Assembly (NCBI GenBank): GCA_041916675.1
Contig: JAYRZB010000007.1
Location: forward strand, 62,001-126,000
Length of the DNA stretch: 64,000 nt
Source of the DNA: JAYRZB01 sp041916675
Lineage (GTDB): Bacteria; Pseudomonadota; Alphaproteobacteria; Rhizobiales; Devosiaceae
Reading direction: 5' to 3'
A program made the translations under genes and the position numbers. Shown here piece by piece: positions 41,894 to 51,223 of this stretch. The notes beneath the pieces are model-generated. The model saw nothing but the letters and a program-made list of their open reading frames with translations. It was not told the DNA's origin and did not search any database. Position 1 is the first letter of the stretch. Every line of letters begins with the position of its first letter.

Positions 41894-43783
41894 ATGGCCA
41901 CTCCGCCGCGCAGCAAAGCCAACAAGCCCGACCAGACCGCGATCTTCAAATCGGCGGTCGGGGCCACCGTGCGCGCGGTTTCGGGCAAGCCTGACCTCGA
42001 AGTCGCCTTCACCGCCGACCGCCCGATCCTGACCTCGGACAAGGCGCGGCTAGCCAATCTGCCGCGCCTGCCCACCCGCCGCGACATTGCCATTGCCCGC
42101 GGGCAGGGCGATGCCATGGCCATGCGGCTGGCCAGCCACAATCCCGAAACCCACCGCAAGCGCGCCCCCTCCGATCCGGATGCCCGCGCCGCCTTCGATG
42201 CGCTGGAGCAGGCCCGGGTCGAAGCGCTCGGCTGTGTGCGCATGCCCGGCATGGGGCAGAACATTGCCGAAATGCTCGATGACCGGCTGTTCCGCTCCAA
42301 CTTTGCCGAAGTGTCCGATCGCGCCGATGCGCCGCTGGCCGAGGCGCTTGGGCTGTTGCTGCGCGAAAAGGTGGCCGGGGTTGCCGTGCCGCCCTCGGGC
42401 CATGCGCTGGTCGAGCTCTGGCGCGCCGATATCGAGGCCAAGGCCGGCGCCTCGCTGGCTGATCTTTTGCCGCTGTTCGAAGACCAGGAGCAGTTCGCCA
42501 AAGCGGCGCGCTCGCTCCTGCGCGATCTCAACCTGATCCCCGACAGCGAGTATGACGGCGCCGATGGTGGCGACGAAGAACAGGGCGACGATCAGGACAA
42601 GAATAACGCCCAGGACGACGAGCAGACCCCCGAACAGGGCCAAGGCGAGAACGATCAGGCCGAGGCTGAGGAAGAACAGGCCCCCGGCTCGAGCGAAGAG
42701 ACCGGCGAGGTCGAAGGCGCTGAGACCGACATGGTGGAAACCGATGATGACTCATCGGCCGATGCCGGTGACGAAGCGCCCAACGCGCCGCCACCGGGCT
42801 CGAATGTCGATCGGTCGGGCAACCAGTTCAGCTATAAGGTCTTCACCCAGAAATACGACGAGATCGTCAAGGCGGCCGAACTCTGTCCGCCCGAAGAGCT
42901 CGACCAGTTGCGGGCGCTTCTCGACAAGCAGCTCGAAACCCTCGCCGGTGCGGTGGCGCGGCTGGCCAACAAGCTGCAGCGCCGCCTGATGGCCCAGCAG
43001 AACCGCAGCTGGGAATTCGATCTTGAAGAGGGCCTGCTCGATACCGCCCGGCTCACCCGCGTCGTCACCGATCCGCTGCAGGCGCTTTCGTTCAAGGTCG
43101 AGCGCGATACCGATTTCCGCGATACCGTGGTGACCTTGCTGATCGACAATTCCGGGTCGATGCGCGGCCGGCCGATCACTATTGCGGCGATCTGCGGCGA
43201 TATCCTGGCCCGCACGCTCGAACGCTGCGGGGTCAAGGTCGAAATCCTTGGCTTCACCACCCGCGCCTGGAAGGGTGGCAAGAGCCGCGAGGCCTGGCTC
43301 GAGGCCGGCCGGCCGGCCAATCCGGGCCGCGTCAACGATATCCGCCACATCATCTACAAGGCCGCCGACGAGCCCTGGCGCCACGCCCGGCGCAATCTGG
43401 GGCTGATGATGCGCGAGGGGCTGCTCAAGGAAAACATCGATGGCGAGGCGCTGGAATGGGCGCGCAAGCGCCTGATGAGCCGGCCCGAAAACCGCCGCAT
43501 CCTGATGGTGATTTCCGATGGTGCCCCGGTCGACGACTCCACCCAGTCGGTCAATGCGGGCAATTATCTGGAGGCTCACTTGCGCCAGGTCATCGAGGAT
43601 ATTGAAACCCGCTCGCCCATCCAGCTGGTGGCCGTCGGCATCGGCCACGATGTCACGCGCTATTATCGCCGCGCCGTCACCCTGCTCGATGCCGAAGAGC
43701 TTGGCGGGGCCCTGACCGATAGCCTTGCGGCCCTGTTCGACGAGGAAACCCCAAACCAGGTGCGGCGGGGCCGACGCGGATGA
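41894..43783 (+). CDS. cobT: Cobaltochelatase subunit CobT
   Basis: 629 residues. The N-terminal third is helical (residues 1-215), followed by a strongly acidic low-complexity stretch (about 218-300, Glu/Asp/Gln-rich). The C-terminal half is a von Willebrand A domain with the MIDAS motif DNSGSMRGRP near 418 and VISDGAPVDDST near 537. It is the integrin-like partner of CobS in the aerobic cobaltochelatase. The stop overlaps the start of the secreted esterase-like gene (ATGA). Confidence 0.96.
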   Translation: MATPPRSKANKPDQTAIFKSAVGATVRAVSGKPDLEVAFTADRPILTSDKARLANLPRLPTRRDIAIARGQGDAMAMRLASHNPETHRKRAPSDPDARAAFDALEQARVEALGCVRMPGMGQNIAEMLDDRLFRSNFAEVSDRADAPLAEALGLLLREKVAGVAVPPSGHALVELWRADIEAKAGASLADLLPLFEDQEQFAKAARSLLRDLNLIPDSEYDGADGGDEEQGDDQDKNNAQDDEQTPEQGQGENDQAEAEEEQAPGSSEETGEVEGAETDMVETDDDSSADAGDEAPNAPPPGSNVDRSGNQFSYKVFTQKYDEIVKAAELCPPEELDQLRALLDKQLETLAGAVARLANKLQRRLMAQQNRSWEFDLEEGLLDTARLTRVVTDPLQALSFKVERDTDFRDTVVTLLIDNSGSMRGRPITIAAICGDILARTLERCGVKVEILGFTTRAWKGGKSREAWLEAGRPANPGRVNDIRHIIYKAADEPWRHARRNLGLMMREGLLKENIDGEALEWARKRLMSRPENRRILMVISDGAPVDDSTQSVNAGNYLEAHLRQVIEDIETRSPIQLVAVGIGHDVTRYYRRAVTLLDAEELGGALTDSLAALFDEETPNQVRRGRRG

Positions 43784-44772
43784 GGCTCTGGCGCAGACTT
43801 GCCGGCATGCTGCTGGCAGGCCTAGCCCTCCCGGCGCTGGCGGCGGGCGATATCGTCACGGCCACCCAGATCACCACCTTCCAGGGCAAGGCGGTCGGCC
43901 AGCCGGTGGGCAGCCTCATCTGGCGTGGCGGGCTTAACCTGACCAGCCAGTCCGATGCCTTTGGTGGCCTTTCCGGGCTCGGCTTTACCAGTCCCGATCA
44001 CAAGCTGACCATGGTCAGCGACCGCGGCAATTTCATCTCCGGGCAATTGCTCTATGACGAAAACAACCTGCCGTTCTCGCTGGTTGGCGTCACCATCGAT
44101 CCGATCCAGAATTCCAAGGGCGTCGCCCTGCCACGCGCCTATGCCCGCGATGCCGAGGCGCTCAATGTCATCGTGCGCGATGGCATGCCCGCCGCCATCC
44201 GCGTCGGCTTTGAAAATCTCACCCGCGTGGCCGATTTCGAGCTCACCGACGGCGTGCCCGGCGGTCCGGCGACCGAAATCACCGTGCCGCAATGGCTGTC
44301 CGACACCCGCACCAATGCCTCGCTCGAAGCGGTGTGCATCGCGCCATCTGCCTCCCCGATTGCCGGGTCCACCCTGCTGTTGACCGAGGGCATCATCGAT
44401 GATGATGGCGAACATTCCGCCTGGCTTCTGGGGCAGAACGACAAGGGGCCGCTCACCTATATTTCAAGCGATGGCCTGAACCCCACCGATTGCACCTTCA
44501 TGCCCAATGGCGACCTTCTGGTGCTCGAGCGCGGCATTGCCTTTTTGACCTTCACCATGAAGCTCAAACACATCCCGGCTGCCGCCGTCAGGCCCGGCGC
44601 GCATCTGCAGGGCGAAATCCTGCTCGAAGCGCTCGGCGCTGATATCGACAACATGGAGGCCCTCGCCACCCATACCGGCCCTGATGGCGATACCCTGATC
44701 ACGCTGGTGTCCGACAACAATTTCAACGACTGGGAGCGCAACCTGCTCCTCGAATTCTCGCTGGCCGAGTAG
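43780..44772 (+). CDS. Secreted esterase-like protein of the phytase-like beta-propeller family
   Basis: 330 residues. Signal peptide (MLLAGLALPALAAGDIV). The mature protein fits the esterase-like/phytase-like domain: FGGLSGLGFTSPDHKLTMVS near 65, NASLEAVCIAPS near 183, and ERNLLLEFSL at the end, with repeated beta strands. Start overlaps the cobT stop, and the pairing with cobT is seen in other Rhizobiales. No reason for the link to B12 is evident. It is probably periplasmic; substrate unknown. Confidence 0.82.
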   Translation: MRLWRRLAGMLLAGLALPALAAGDIVTATQITTFQGKAVGQPVGSLIWRGGLNLTSQSDAFGGLSGLGFTSPDHKLTMVSDRGNFISGQLLYDENNLPFSLVGVTIDPIQNSKGVALPRAYARDAEALNVIVRDGMPAAIRVGFENLTRVADFELTDGVPGGPATEITVPQWLSDTRTNASLEAVCIAPSASPIAGSTLLLTEGIIDDDGEHSAWLLGQNDKGPLTYISSDGLNPTDCTFMPNGDLLVLERGIAFLTFTMKLKHIPAAAVRPGAHLQGEILLEALGADIDNMEALATHTGPDGDTLITLVSDNNFNDWERNLLLEFSLAE

Positions 44773-44821
44773 GGGCCGGCTATTGCCGCACCCCCACCCC
44801 TGACCCCTGCCCGGAGAGGAG

Positions 44822-44976
44822 CTGTTTATCTGGAGCGCGCCGCACCCCCACTTTGATCCTCCCCCTGGCAGGGGGAGGAAACACGCAAGCCGTGCCACAA
44901 GTCCTCCCTCCCTCTTGAGGGGGAGGGACGGGGTGGGGGTGACGGAGCCACCGACGGTCCGATGTGAACACTCCCC
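44822..44976. repeat. Composite G/C-rich intergenic repeat, copy B
   Basis: Same parts as at 30757-30908: CTGTTxATxxGGAGCGC, CCTCCCCCTGGCAGGGGG, CACGCAAGCCGTG, CTCCCTCCCTCTTGAGGGGG, and GTCCGATGTGAACACTCCCC. The two copies are about 14 kb apart. The gap 44773-45283 consists mostly of this repeat, a further GGGGAAGGACGGGGTGGGGG arm, and the inverted repeat at 45048; no gene is seen. Confidence 0.8.
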
Positions 44977-45047
44977 CCTTGCGGGGAAGGACGGGGTGGG
45001 GGTGAGCGGCCGGGTCGGAGTTCTGTGCCTTGGCGCGTTCCCATCCG

Positions 45048-45176
45048 CCGTCATACCGGCGAAGGCCGGTATCCAGTAAGCCCCGTGGTGGTTTAGGCCG
45101 ACGATTTGGGCCACGCATGACTTGGGCCATTCCCCGACGCGGAGGTACTGGATCCCGGCCTTCGCCGGGATGACGG
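45048..45176. repeat. Inverted repeat of the CCGGCGAAGGCCGG type
   Basis: Arms CCGTCATACCGGCGAAGG... and ...CCTTCGCCGGGATGACGG flank about 70 bases; each arm also contains its own small palindrome (CCGGCGAAGGCCGG or CCGGCCTTCGCCGG). Elements with this core are widespread in proteobacterial intergenic regions. Followed by another short palindrome arm (CCCTCCCCCTTGCGGGGAGG, about 45240). Confidence 0.8.
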
Positions 45177-45283
45177 AGAGGGACTTGGCTATCTCCTCCC
45201 GACACGAGAGAGGGAGCAACTATGGCAGGGCCTTTGCGTCTCCCTCCCCCTTGCGGGGAGGGATGGGGTGGGGGTGTCCGGCC

Positions 45284-45931
45284 TTAAGCCCGCACGGTCC
45301 GGTCCGTAAACCACCCCAAAAGCCCCTTGTAGGGCGCGAGCAGCGCGCCGGTCAGCAAAAGCTTGACCAGAAAGTCCCCCACCGCCAGCGATACCCAGAG
45401 CGGCACGTCAGCCCCGATGCCGAGGAAGGGGGCGGGGAAGGCCAGTGAACCATCCACCAGCCCCAGGCCGGTATCGAGCAGCGCGAAGGGGCTCGAAAAG
45501 GCGAGGCTGAAAAAGATCAGCGTATCGAGCGCCGAACTAACGAGCGAGGAAAACAGCGGCGCCTGCCACCACTGTCCGGCGCGCAGGCGGTCGAAAATGG
45601 CGATGTCGAGCAACTGGGCAACCAGGAACGCCGTGCCCGAGGCGATGGCGATGCGCGGCGAGGCCAGCCAGATCGAGAGCGCCACGGCAATGACAAAACC
45701 CACCAGCACCACCAGCCGGGCGCCCTGCGGGCCGAAGCGGCGATTGGTCAGGTCGGTGACCAGAAACGCCACCGGATAGGAGAACGCCCCCCAGGTCAGG
45801 ATGTCGCCGAGGTTGACCGGTCCCAGCGTTGCCGCCACCGGGTATTGCACGAGAAAGTTGGAGGCCGACACCACAGCGGCCATGGCCAGCACCGCCCAGA
45901 CGAACTGGGGGGAGGAAAAACGCAAGAGCAT
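45284..45931 (-). CDS. Queuosine precursor transporter (YhhQ/VUT family)
   Basis: 215 residues from the ATG at 45931, with AAAGGTG 8 bases upstream; a TTG two codons earlier is less likely. About six membrane helices. Family markers: VNLGDILTWGAFSYPVAFLV near 39, TDLTNRRFGPQGAR near 59, and SGTAFLVAQLLDIAIFDRLR near 98. It takes up preQ0 or preQ1 for queuosine tRNA modification. I looked for a preQ1 riboswitch in the 124 bases upstream and saw only the rpmB terminator. Confidence 0.88.
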   Translation of the reverse strand: MLLRFSSPQFVWAVLAMAAVVSASNFLVQYPVAATLGPVNLGDILTWGAFSYPVAFLVTDLTNRRFGPQGARLVVLVGFVIAVALSIWLASPRIAIASGTAFLVAQLLDIAIFDRLRAGQWWQAPLFSSLVSSALDTLIFFSLAFSSPFALLDTGLGLVDGSLAFPAPFLGIGADVPLWVSLAVGDFLVKLLLTGALLAPYKGLLGWFTDRTVRA

Positions 45932-46000
45932 GATCAATGCACCTTTATGTCATCCGCATTCCGGCATTGGACCGGCGCGGGGCGGGGAGAAGCCCCCAAA

Positions 46001-46036
46001 AAACCAAAACCGCGCGGCTCGGGGAGCCGCGCGGCA
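46001..46036 (-). terminator. Intrinsic terminator after rpmB
   Basis: A 10-base GC stem CCGCGCGGCT / AGCCGCGCGG around CGGGG. Read on the reverse strand it is followed by TTTTGGTTTTTT, 26 bases past the rpmB stop. It separates rpmB from the YhhQ gene. Confidence 0.88.
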
Positions 46037-46061
46037 AAAACTCTAGCGCACTTTGGGGTGC

Positions 46062-46349
46062 TTAGGCAGCAGCGATGGCCGCGCGCACTTCCTTCTTGAG
46101 CGCCAGTGCGTTGGGGCTCAGTTCGTCATCGCTGGCCTTGAGCAGGAAGGCATCGAGCCCGCCGCGATGCTCGACCGAGCGCAGGGCGTTGGCGCTGATG
46201 CGCAGCTTGACCGAGCGGCCGAGCGCGTCCGAAATCAGCGACACATTCACCAGGTTGGGGAGAAACCGGCGGCGGGTGCGGTTGAGCGCATGGCTCACAT
46301 TGTTACCGGTCATAACGCCTTTACCGGTCAGTTCACAGCGGCGTGCCAT
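46062..46349 (-). CDS. rpmB: 50S ribosomal protein L28
   Basis: 95 residues from the ATG at 46349. MARRCELTGKGVMTGNNVSH, then NRTRRRFLPNLVNVSLISDA and RISANALRSVEHRGGLDAFL are the standard alphaproteobacterial L28. A component of the large ribosomal subunit. Divergent from the DUF3108 gene with 221 bases between, a common Rhizobiales arrangement. Confidence 0.97.
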   Translation of the reverse strand: MARRCELTGKGVMTGNNVSHALNRTRRRFLPNLVNVSLISDALGRSVKLRISANALRSVEHRGGLDAFLLKASDDELSPNALALKKEVRAAIAAA

Positions 46350-46570
46350 TTTATGTCCTGTCAATTGTCCCTGGGCGGAGTTTTCCCCGCAACGGGCTGT
46401 CGTCTGTTCTTGATTGTGGCGCTTCCATAGTCAAAGGCGGTCAAACCGTCAAGCAAAAGCCGGCTTCACGTTCGGTTGCGTGCCTTGCAAGGCCGCTTTT
46501 CTCGCGGCACTTTCGGGTTTGATGATGATTCGGGCCGGTCCGGCCCCCGTTCAACTGCATCGAGGTCTGC

Positions 46571-47365
46571 GTGTCCGCATCTGCTTTGGCCAAACTTGGC
46601 GCTGCCGTTTCGCTGGTGGCCATGGCGTCCGCCGCCCCCGTGGCCGCCGCCGAGGTCAATGCGACCGCCAATTATACCGTCACCCTGGGCGGCATCTCGA
46701 TTGCCAGCGTCGCCGTCAAGCTCGGCGATACCGGGCAGCGCTACAGTCTTGATCTGTCGGCCAAGGTGTCGGGGCTTGGCACGCTGGTGGCTTCGGGAAC
46801 GGCCAGCGTCTCGGCGTCGGGCCAGTCTTCGGGCAAGGTGCTGGCGTCGGAAAAATTCGACCTCAAGACCGTCGCCAGCGGCGAAACCTTCACCGTCGAT
46901 GTCGGCTTTGCCGGCGGCAATGTCAGCGCCTTCATCGTCAATCCGCCGCTGATCGACCACTACGATCGCATTCCCATTGAGCGCAAGCACCTCAATGGCG
47001 TGGGCGATATGCTTTCGGCGTTCGTCCTTAAGGGGCAGGGGCTCGATAAATCGCTGTGCCAGCGCAAGATGCAGGTGTTCACCGGCGTTGAGCGCTTCAA
47101 TATCGCCATGAGTTTTGCCGGCGAGGACGAGGCCACCTCCGCCCGCACCGGCTATCAGGGCCCGGTGGTCACCTGCAATATCCGCTACACGCCGGTGTCG
47201 GGGCACTTCACCACCTCCGAAATCACCAATTACCTGGCCGAAAGCGACCGCATCCTGATCTGGTATGCCCCGCTCAACCAGACCGGCTATTACATTCCCT
47301 ACCGGGTTTTGCTCACCACCAGCATGGGCGACCTGTCGATGGTGTTGACCGGCATGCAGGGTTGA
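46571..47365 (+). CDS. DUF3108 domain periplasmic protein
   Basis: 264 residues. Signal peptide (LGAAVSLVAMASAAPVAAAE). The mature part starts with NATANYTVTLGGISIASVAV, the typical strand pattern of DUF3108, and has YDRIPIERKHLNGVGDMLSA near 138 and two Cys (SLCQRK, VTCNIR). Predicted all-beta and periplasmic. Found next to rpmB in many Rhizobiales; function unknown. A terminator follows. Confidence 0.88.
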   Translation: MSASALAKLGAAVSLVAMASAAPVAAAEVNATANYTVTLGGISIASVAVKLGDTGQRYSLDLSAKVSGLGTLVASGTASVSASGQSSGKVLASEKFDLKTVASGETFTVDVGFAGGNVSAFIVNPPLIDHYDRIPIERKHLNGVGDMLSAFVLKGQGLDKSLCQRKMQVFTGVERFNIAMSFAGEDEATSARTGYQGPVVTCNIRYTPVSGHFTTSEITNYLAESDRILIWYAPLNQTGYYIPYRVLLTTSMGDLSMVLTGMQG

Positions 47366-47426
47366 CGGGCCCACCGTCCCAACCTGATACGGTCAACAGC
47401 GATTTTGCCAATTTTGCCCCGCCCGC

Positions 47427-47449
47427 GCCCCGCTCTGGCGGGGTTTTTG
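47427..47449 (+). terminator. Intrinsic terminator after the DUF3108 gene
   Basis: Hairpin CCCCGC-TCTG-GCGGGG followed by TTTTTGT, about 60 bases past the stop. Confidence 0.82.
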
Positions 47450-47637
47450 TCTCAACGGGCAAAAAAACCTTTCGCCAGGCTGGTTTACACCTTGTTCATA
47501 TCCACCGCTTTTCCCCGCCCGGCCTGTGCAAATTAAGCCTTTGGCAACCTTGCTGAACGGTCCGGGCCGCGTTTGCTGCGAGCAGAAGAGGTGGCGTCGT
47601 GCGCTTGTGCTATCGGCAGGCACCACCCCCCAGATGG

Positions 47638-47726
47638 TGTAGGGAACGAAGCGACATTTCCGAGTCGGCTGCGATTCGGGCCGTGTTTGTACCGGCTTCG
47701 TACTCATGGTTAACGCCGGGCCGCGC
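47638..47726 (+). repeat. Direct repeat, copy 1, upstream of helicase
   Basis: Begins TGTAGGGAACGAAGC and ends GGTTAACGCCGGGCCGCG. By eye roughly two thirds of the bases match copy 2 at 48117-48208, with the ends best conserved. It contains two GANTC sites (GAGTC and GATTC), the target of the alphaproteobacterial CcrM methylase. Confidence 0.62.
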
Positions 47727-48116
47727 CTTTTGTTCACTATGTGCCATGCTGGAACATAGTCGCCCCGACCGCCAGCCCGTCTGTGATTTGTGCCCTCGTC
47801 GCCGGTGTGCGCTAAAATCGGCCCGCGTCTCGTCCAAGGGTAAACCGGCGGTTAATTTTGCCATTGTGCCGCTTTGGCACGGTCAACGGGTTTTTCGTTG
47901 CAATCGGGGCGAAAAAGCCCCTGTTTCCCGGGCTAAGTCGTTAATCCAAAACAATTTTTATCTTTCTCGGCCGTCAGCTAATTTCAATTAACGGCGCGTT
48001 TGCATGCAAAAGCTGCGCATGAATTTCAAAAACCTGCCGATTAATTTGAAAACCCGTAAAAACCGCCCCCGGAAAGCGGGTTCTGGTGGACGCTAACGCG
48101 CTGATATACAAGGGCT

Positions 48117-48208
48117 TGTAGGGAACAAAGCCGGATTTACGACCAGCAGCCGATTCGATCTGCACCTGTTCCCGATTCCTTCCACCGGTTAACGCCGGCT
48201 GCGCCCCG
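48117..48208 (+). repeat. Direct repeat, copy 2, upstream of helicase
   Basis: Begins TGTAGGGAACAAAGC and ends GGTTAACGCCGGCTGCGC, 66 bases before the helicase start. It also contains two GANTC sites (both GATTC). Same orientation as copy 1, about 480 bases apart. Confidence 0.62.
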
Positions 48209-48274
48209 GCCCGTCCTCTGTGCCGGATCGGGACGCCTTTTCTTTGCCTTGCAAAGGCCTTACCTATCCGTGCG

Positions 48275-51208
48275 ATGTCAGTCCCCACCCGATCGCTCAA
48301 GGCGGTCCTCGGCCCTACCAATACCGGCAAAACCTGGTTTGCCATCGAGCGCATGCTGGCGCATCGCTCGGGCATGATCGGGCTGCCCCTGCGGCTTCTG
48401 GCCCGCGAGGTCTATCAGACCATCATCGGCCGCATCGGCCCCCAGCATGTGGCCCTGGTCACCGGCGAAGAGCGCATCGTGCCCGCCACCCCGCGCTATT
48501 GGGTGTGCACCGTCGAGGCCATGCCCACCGATATGACGGTTGAGTGCCTGGCCATCGACGAGATCCAGACCGCCATCAGCTTTGATCGCGGCCATGTCTT
48601 CACCAATCGCCTGCTCACCGCCCGGGGCACGCACGAAACCCTTTTGCTGGGCGCGGCCACCATGGTGCCGGTCATTCGGGCGCTGCTACCCGATGCCGAG
48701 ATCATCCACCGTCCGCGCCTGTCGGAATTGACCTATACCGGGTCCAGAAAGCTGTCGCGCCAGCCGCAGCGCACTGCCATCGTCGCCTTCTCGGCCGCGC
48801 AGGTCTATGCCATTGCCGAACTGATCCGGCGCGAGCGCGGCGGGGCCGCTGTCGTCATGGGGGCGCTTTCCCCGCGCACCCGCAATGCCCAGGTCGATCT
48901 CTACCAGAACGGCGATGTCGATTTTCTCGTCGCCACCGATGCCATCGGCATGGGGCTCAACCTTGATGTCCACCATGTCGCCTTTGCCGATGACCACAAG
49001 TTCGATGGCCACCAGACAAGGCCGCTGACCCCGGCCGAATTCGGCCAGATCGCCGGGCGCGCCGGGCGGCACCTGCGCAATGGCACGTTCGGGGTCACCG
49101 CCCATGCCGAACTGTTCGAGCCCGAACTGATCGAGGCGCTGGAAAGCCATGATTTTGCGCCCATCCGCCAGTTGCAGTGGCGCAATGCCGAACTCGATTT
49201 TGCCTCCATCGATGCCCTGCGCTCAAGCCTTGAGGCCACGCCCACCCACAAGGCCCTGACCCGGGTGCCGATCGCCACCGATCAGCAGGCGCTCGAATTT
49301 GTCGCCCGCAACGAGGCGGCGCGTCTCGCCACCGGGCGCGGCGCGGTCGAGGTGCTCTGGCAATGCTGCCAGATCCCGGACTATCGCGATATTTCGCCCG
49401 CCGCCCATGGCGAGATCGTCACCCGCATCTTTTCAGACCTGCGGCGGCACCAGAAGGTGGATGCGGACTGGATTGCCGAGCAGGTGCGGTTCTGCGAGAA
49501 TACATCGGGCGACATCGACACTTTGTCCAACCGGATCCGCCAGATCAGGACCTGGACGTTCGTTGCCAACCGCAGGAATTGGCTTGAAGATCCGACCCAT
49601 TGGCGCGAAAAGACCCGTGACATAGAGGACCGCCTGAGCGACGCCTTGCACGAACGGCTGACCCAGCGGTTCGTCGACCGCCGCACCAGTGTCCTGATGC
49701 GTCACTTGAGAGACAAATTAATGGTACAGCCTGAAATTAACGACCGCGGCGAAGTTCACCTCGAAGGCCACCTGATCGGCACCATAGAGGGCTTCCGCTT
49801 CACGCTGGCGCGCACCGACGACGACGGCAAGAACCTGCGCGGCGCCGCGGCCCAGGTTGTGGCCCCCCAGATCCGGCATCGGGCCGAGCGCCTGTCCGGC
49901 GCGCCCAACGAGGAGCTGCTGCTCTCAACCGATGGCTACCTGCGCTGGCGCGGCGAAATCATCGCCCAGATCGCCGAGGGCGATTCCATTCTGGCGCCGC
50001 GCCTGATCGTTTTGGCCGATGAAAGCCTGAACGGCCCCGATCTCGAGCGCGTGCAGGACCGGATCAACCTCTGGCTGCGCCATCACATCAACACCCTGCT
50101 CGAATCGGTGATCGCGCTCTCCGAGCCGGCCGAACTTGAAGGGGCGGCGCGCGGCATTGCCTTCCAGCTGTCCGAAAAGCTCGGCCTTCTGCCCCGCTCG
50201 GCGGTGGCCGAAGAGGTCAAGGGGCTCGATCAGGACGTGCGCGCCAAAATGCGCAAGCTCGGCATCAAATTCGGCGCCTATCACATCTACCTGCCGATCA
50301 GCCTCAAACCCGCGCCGCGCGAGTTGGCGCTGATCCTGTTTGCGCTCAAGAATGGCGGGGTGCGCCAGAAGGGCGTCAGCGAACTGCCCCAGATCGTTCT
50401 GTCGGGCCGCACCTCGTTCGAGATCGATCCCGAGATCAGCCAGAAGCTTTATGAAGTTGCCGGCTTTAAGGTGGCCGGCAAACGCGCCGTGCGCGTCGAT
50501 ATCCTCGAACGCCTGGCCGATATCATCCGCCCGCTGATCGCGCTCGATCCGAGCCGTGCGCAGGGCGAACTGCCCGCCGGGGCGGCCGAAGCCAATGGGT
50601 TCCGGGTCACGGTTGAAATGACCTCGCTGCTCGGTTGCGCCGGCGAGGATTTTGCCTCGATCCTGTCCTCGCTCGGCTATCGCCTGCGCCGCACGCCCAA
50701 GCCAGCGCCCGTCGCCATCGAGCCTGATGCCGCCGCGGCCGTCGAAGGCGCAGCCGCTGCTCCCGATACCGCCGAGGTCGTGGCCGCCGCCGCCGATCTG
50801 GCCCCGATTGCCGTCGAAACCCCGGCCGCTGACGCCGCGGTCGCCGACGCCGCGCCTGCCGAACCCGAATTCGATGAAGTCTGGTTCCCCGCCGGTCGCC
50901 GCCCCGACAACAAGCGCCCGCCGCGCCGCGAGGCCGCGGCCGAAGGCGAGACCGCAAGGCCGCAGGGCGAGCGCAAGCCGCGGTTCGACCATGGCAAGCC
51001 GCGCCACGGCGCCCCCGCTGAAGGCCAGGAGCGCAAGCCCTTTGCCGGCAAGAAGGATTTCAGGCGCAACGACAAACCGGCCGGGGATCGTCACGAACAC
51101 CGCAACGCCCCGCGCCCGGACAGCCGCCCGCGCAAGCCCGAACCGGCCTTTGATCCGGATTCCCCGTTTGCAGCGCTGGCGGCGCTGCGCAACCGCAAGC
51201 CCGAGTGA
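48275..51208 (+). CDS. Suv3-like RNA helicase with long charged tail
   Basis: 977 residues. Walker A AVLGPTNTGKTWFAIERML near 11 and a DEIQ box (CLAIDEIQTAIS) near 91, matching the Suv3 branch rather than a standard DEAD box. Motif VI-type arginines lie in EFGQIAGRAGRHLRNGTFG near 254. The helicase core and helical domains run to about residue 800. The last 175 residues are Ala/Pro-rich then Lys/Arg-rich (ERKPRFDHGKPRHGAPAEGQ), a likely disordered RNA-binding tail. Mitochondrial Suv3 works with RNase in the degradosome. The S4 RNA-binding gene follows 15 bases later. Function in bacteria is not well defined. Confidence 0.88.
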   Translation: MSVPTRSLKAVLGPTNTGKTWFAIERMLAHRSGMIGLPLRLLAREVYQTIIGRIGPQHVALVTGEERIVPATPRYWVCTVEAMPTDMTVECLAIDEIQTAISFDRGHVFTNRLLTARGTHETLLLGAATMVPVIRALLPDAEIIHRPRLSELTYTGSRKLSRQPQRTAIVAFSAAQVYAIAELIRRERGGAAVVMGALSPRTRNAQVDLYQNGDVDFLVATDAIGMGLNLDVHHVAFADDHKFDGHQTRPLTPAEFGQIAGRAGRHLRNGTFGVTAHAELFEPELIEALESHDFAPIRQLQWRNAELDFASIDALRSSLEATPTHKALTRVPIATDQQALEFVARNEAARLATGRGAVEVLWQCCQIPDYRDISPAAHGEIVTRIFSDLRRHQKVDADWIAEQVRFCENTSGDIDTLSNRIRQIRTWTFVANRRNWLEDPTHWREKTRDIEDRLSDALHERLTQRFVDRRTSVLMRHLRDKLMVQPEINDRGEVHLEGHLIGTIEGFRFTLARTDDDGKNLRGAAAQVVAPQIRHRAERLSGAPNEELLLSTDGYLRWRGEIIAQIAEGDSILAPRLIVLADESLNGPDLERVQDRINLWLRHHINTLLESVIALSEPAELEGAARGIAFQLSEKLGLLPRSAVAEEVKGLDQDVRAKMRKLGIKFGAYHIYLPISLKPAPRELALILFALKNGGVRQKGVSELPQIVLSGRTSFEIDPEISQKLYEVAGFKVAGKRAVRVDILERLADIIRPLIALDPSRAQGELPAGAAEANGFRVTVEMTSLLGCAGEDFASILSSLGYRLRRTPKPAPVAIEPDAAAAVEGAAAAPDTAEVVAAAADLAPIAVETPAADAAVADAAPAEPEFDEVWFPAGRRPDNKRPPRREAAAEGETARPQGERKPRFDHGKPRHGAPAEGQERKPFAGKKDFRRNDKPAGDRHEHRNAPRPDSRPRKPEPAFDPDSPFAALAALRNRKPE

Positions 51209-51223
51209 TCTGCCGGGTCCGCC

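Larger units (their letters stand above)
47450..48274. other. Long non-coding gap upstream of the helicase
   Basis: About 825 bases without a supportable gene. Open frames on both strands are short and lack ribosome sites or family resemblance. The section 47930-48060 is unusually A/T-rich (AAAACAATTTTTATC, AATTTCAATTAACGG), which may mark the helicase promoter region. Two diverged copies of a direct repeat lie at 47638 and 48117. An unrecognised small RNA is possible. Confidence 0.55.

Noticed and set aside
30757..45280. CRISPR array from repeated GGGGGAGG motifs
   Set aside because: The repeats are few, palindromic and irregularly spaced across separate intergenic regions, with no spacers of uniform length and no cas genes.
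45932..46000. preQ1 riboswitch upstream of the YhhQ-type transporter
   Set aside because: The gap contains the rpmB terminator and a short G/C-rich stretch. I could not find the conserved preQ1 aptamer pattern or a pseudoknot.
47639..47670. General-stress (EcfG) promoter at GGAAC in the direct repeats
   Set aside because: The GGAAC box is present in both copies, but no CGTT lies at the required 16-18 base spacing.
47930..48060. CtrA binding sites in the A/T-rich stretch before the helicase
   Set aside because: Half sites TTAA occur, but I found no full TTAA-N7-TTAA pair with correct spacing.
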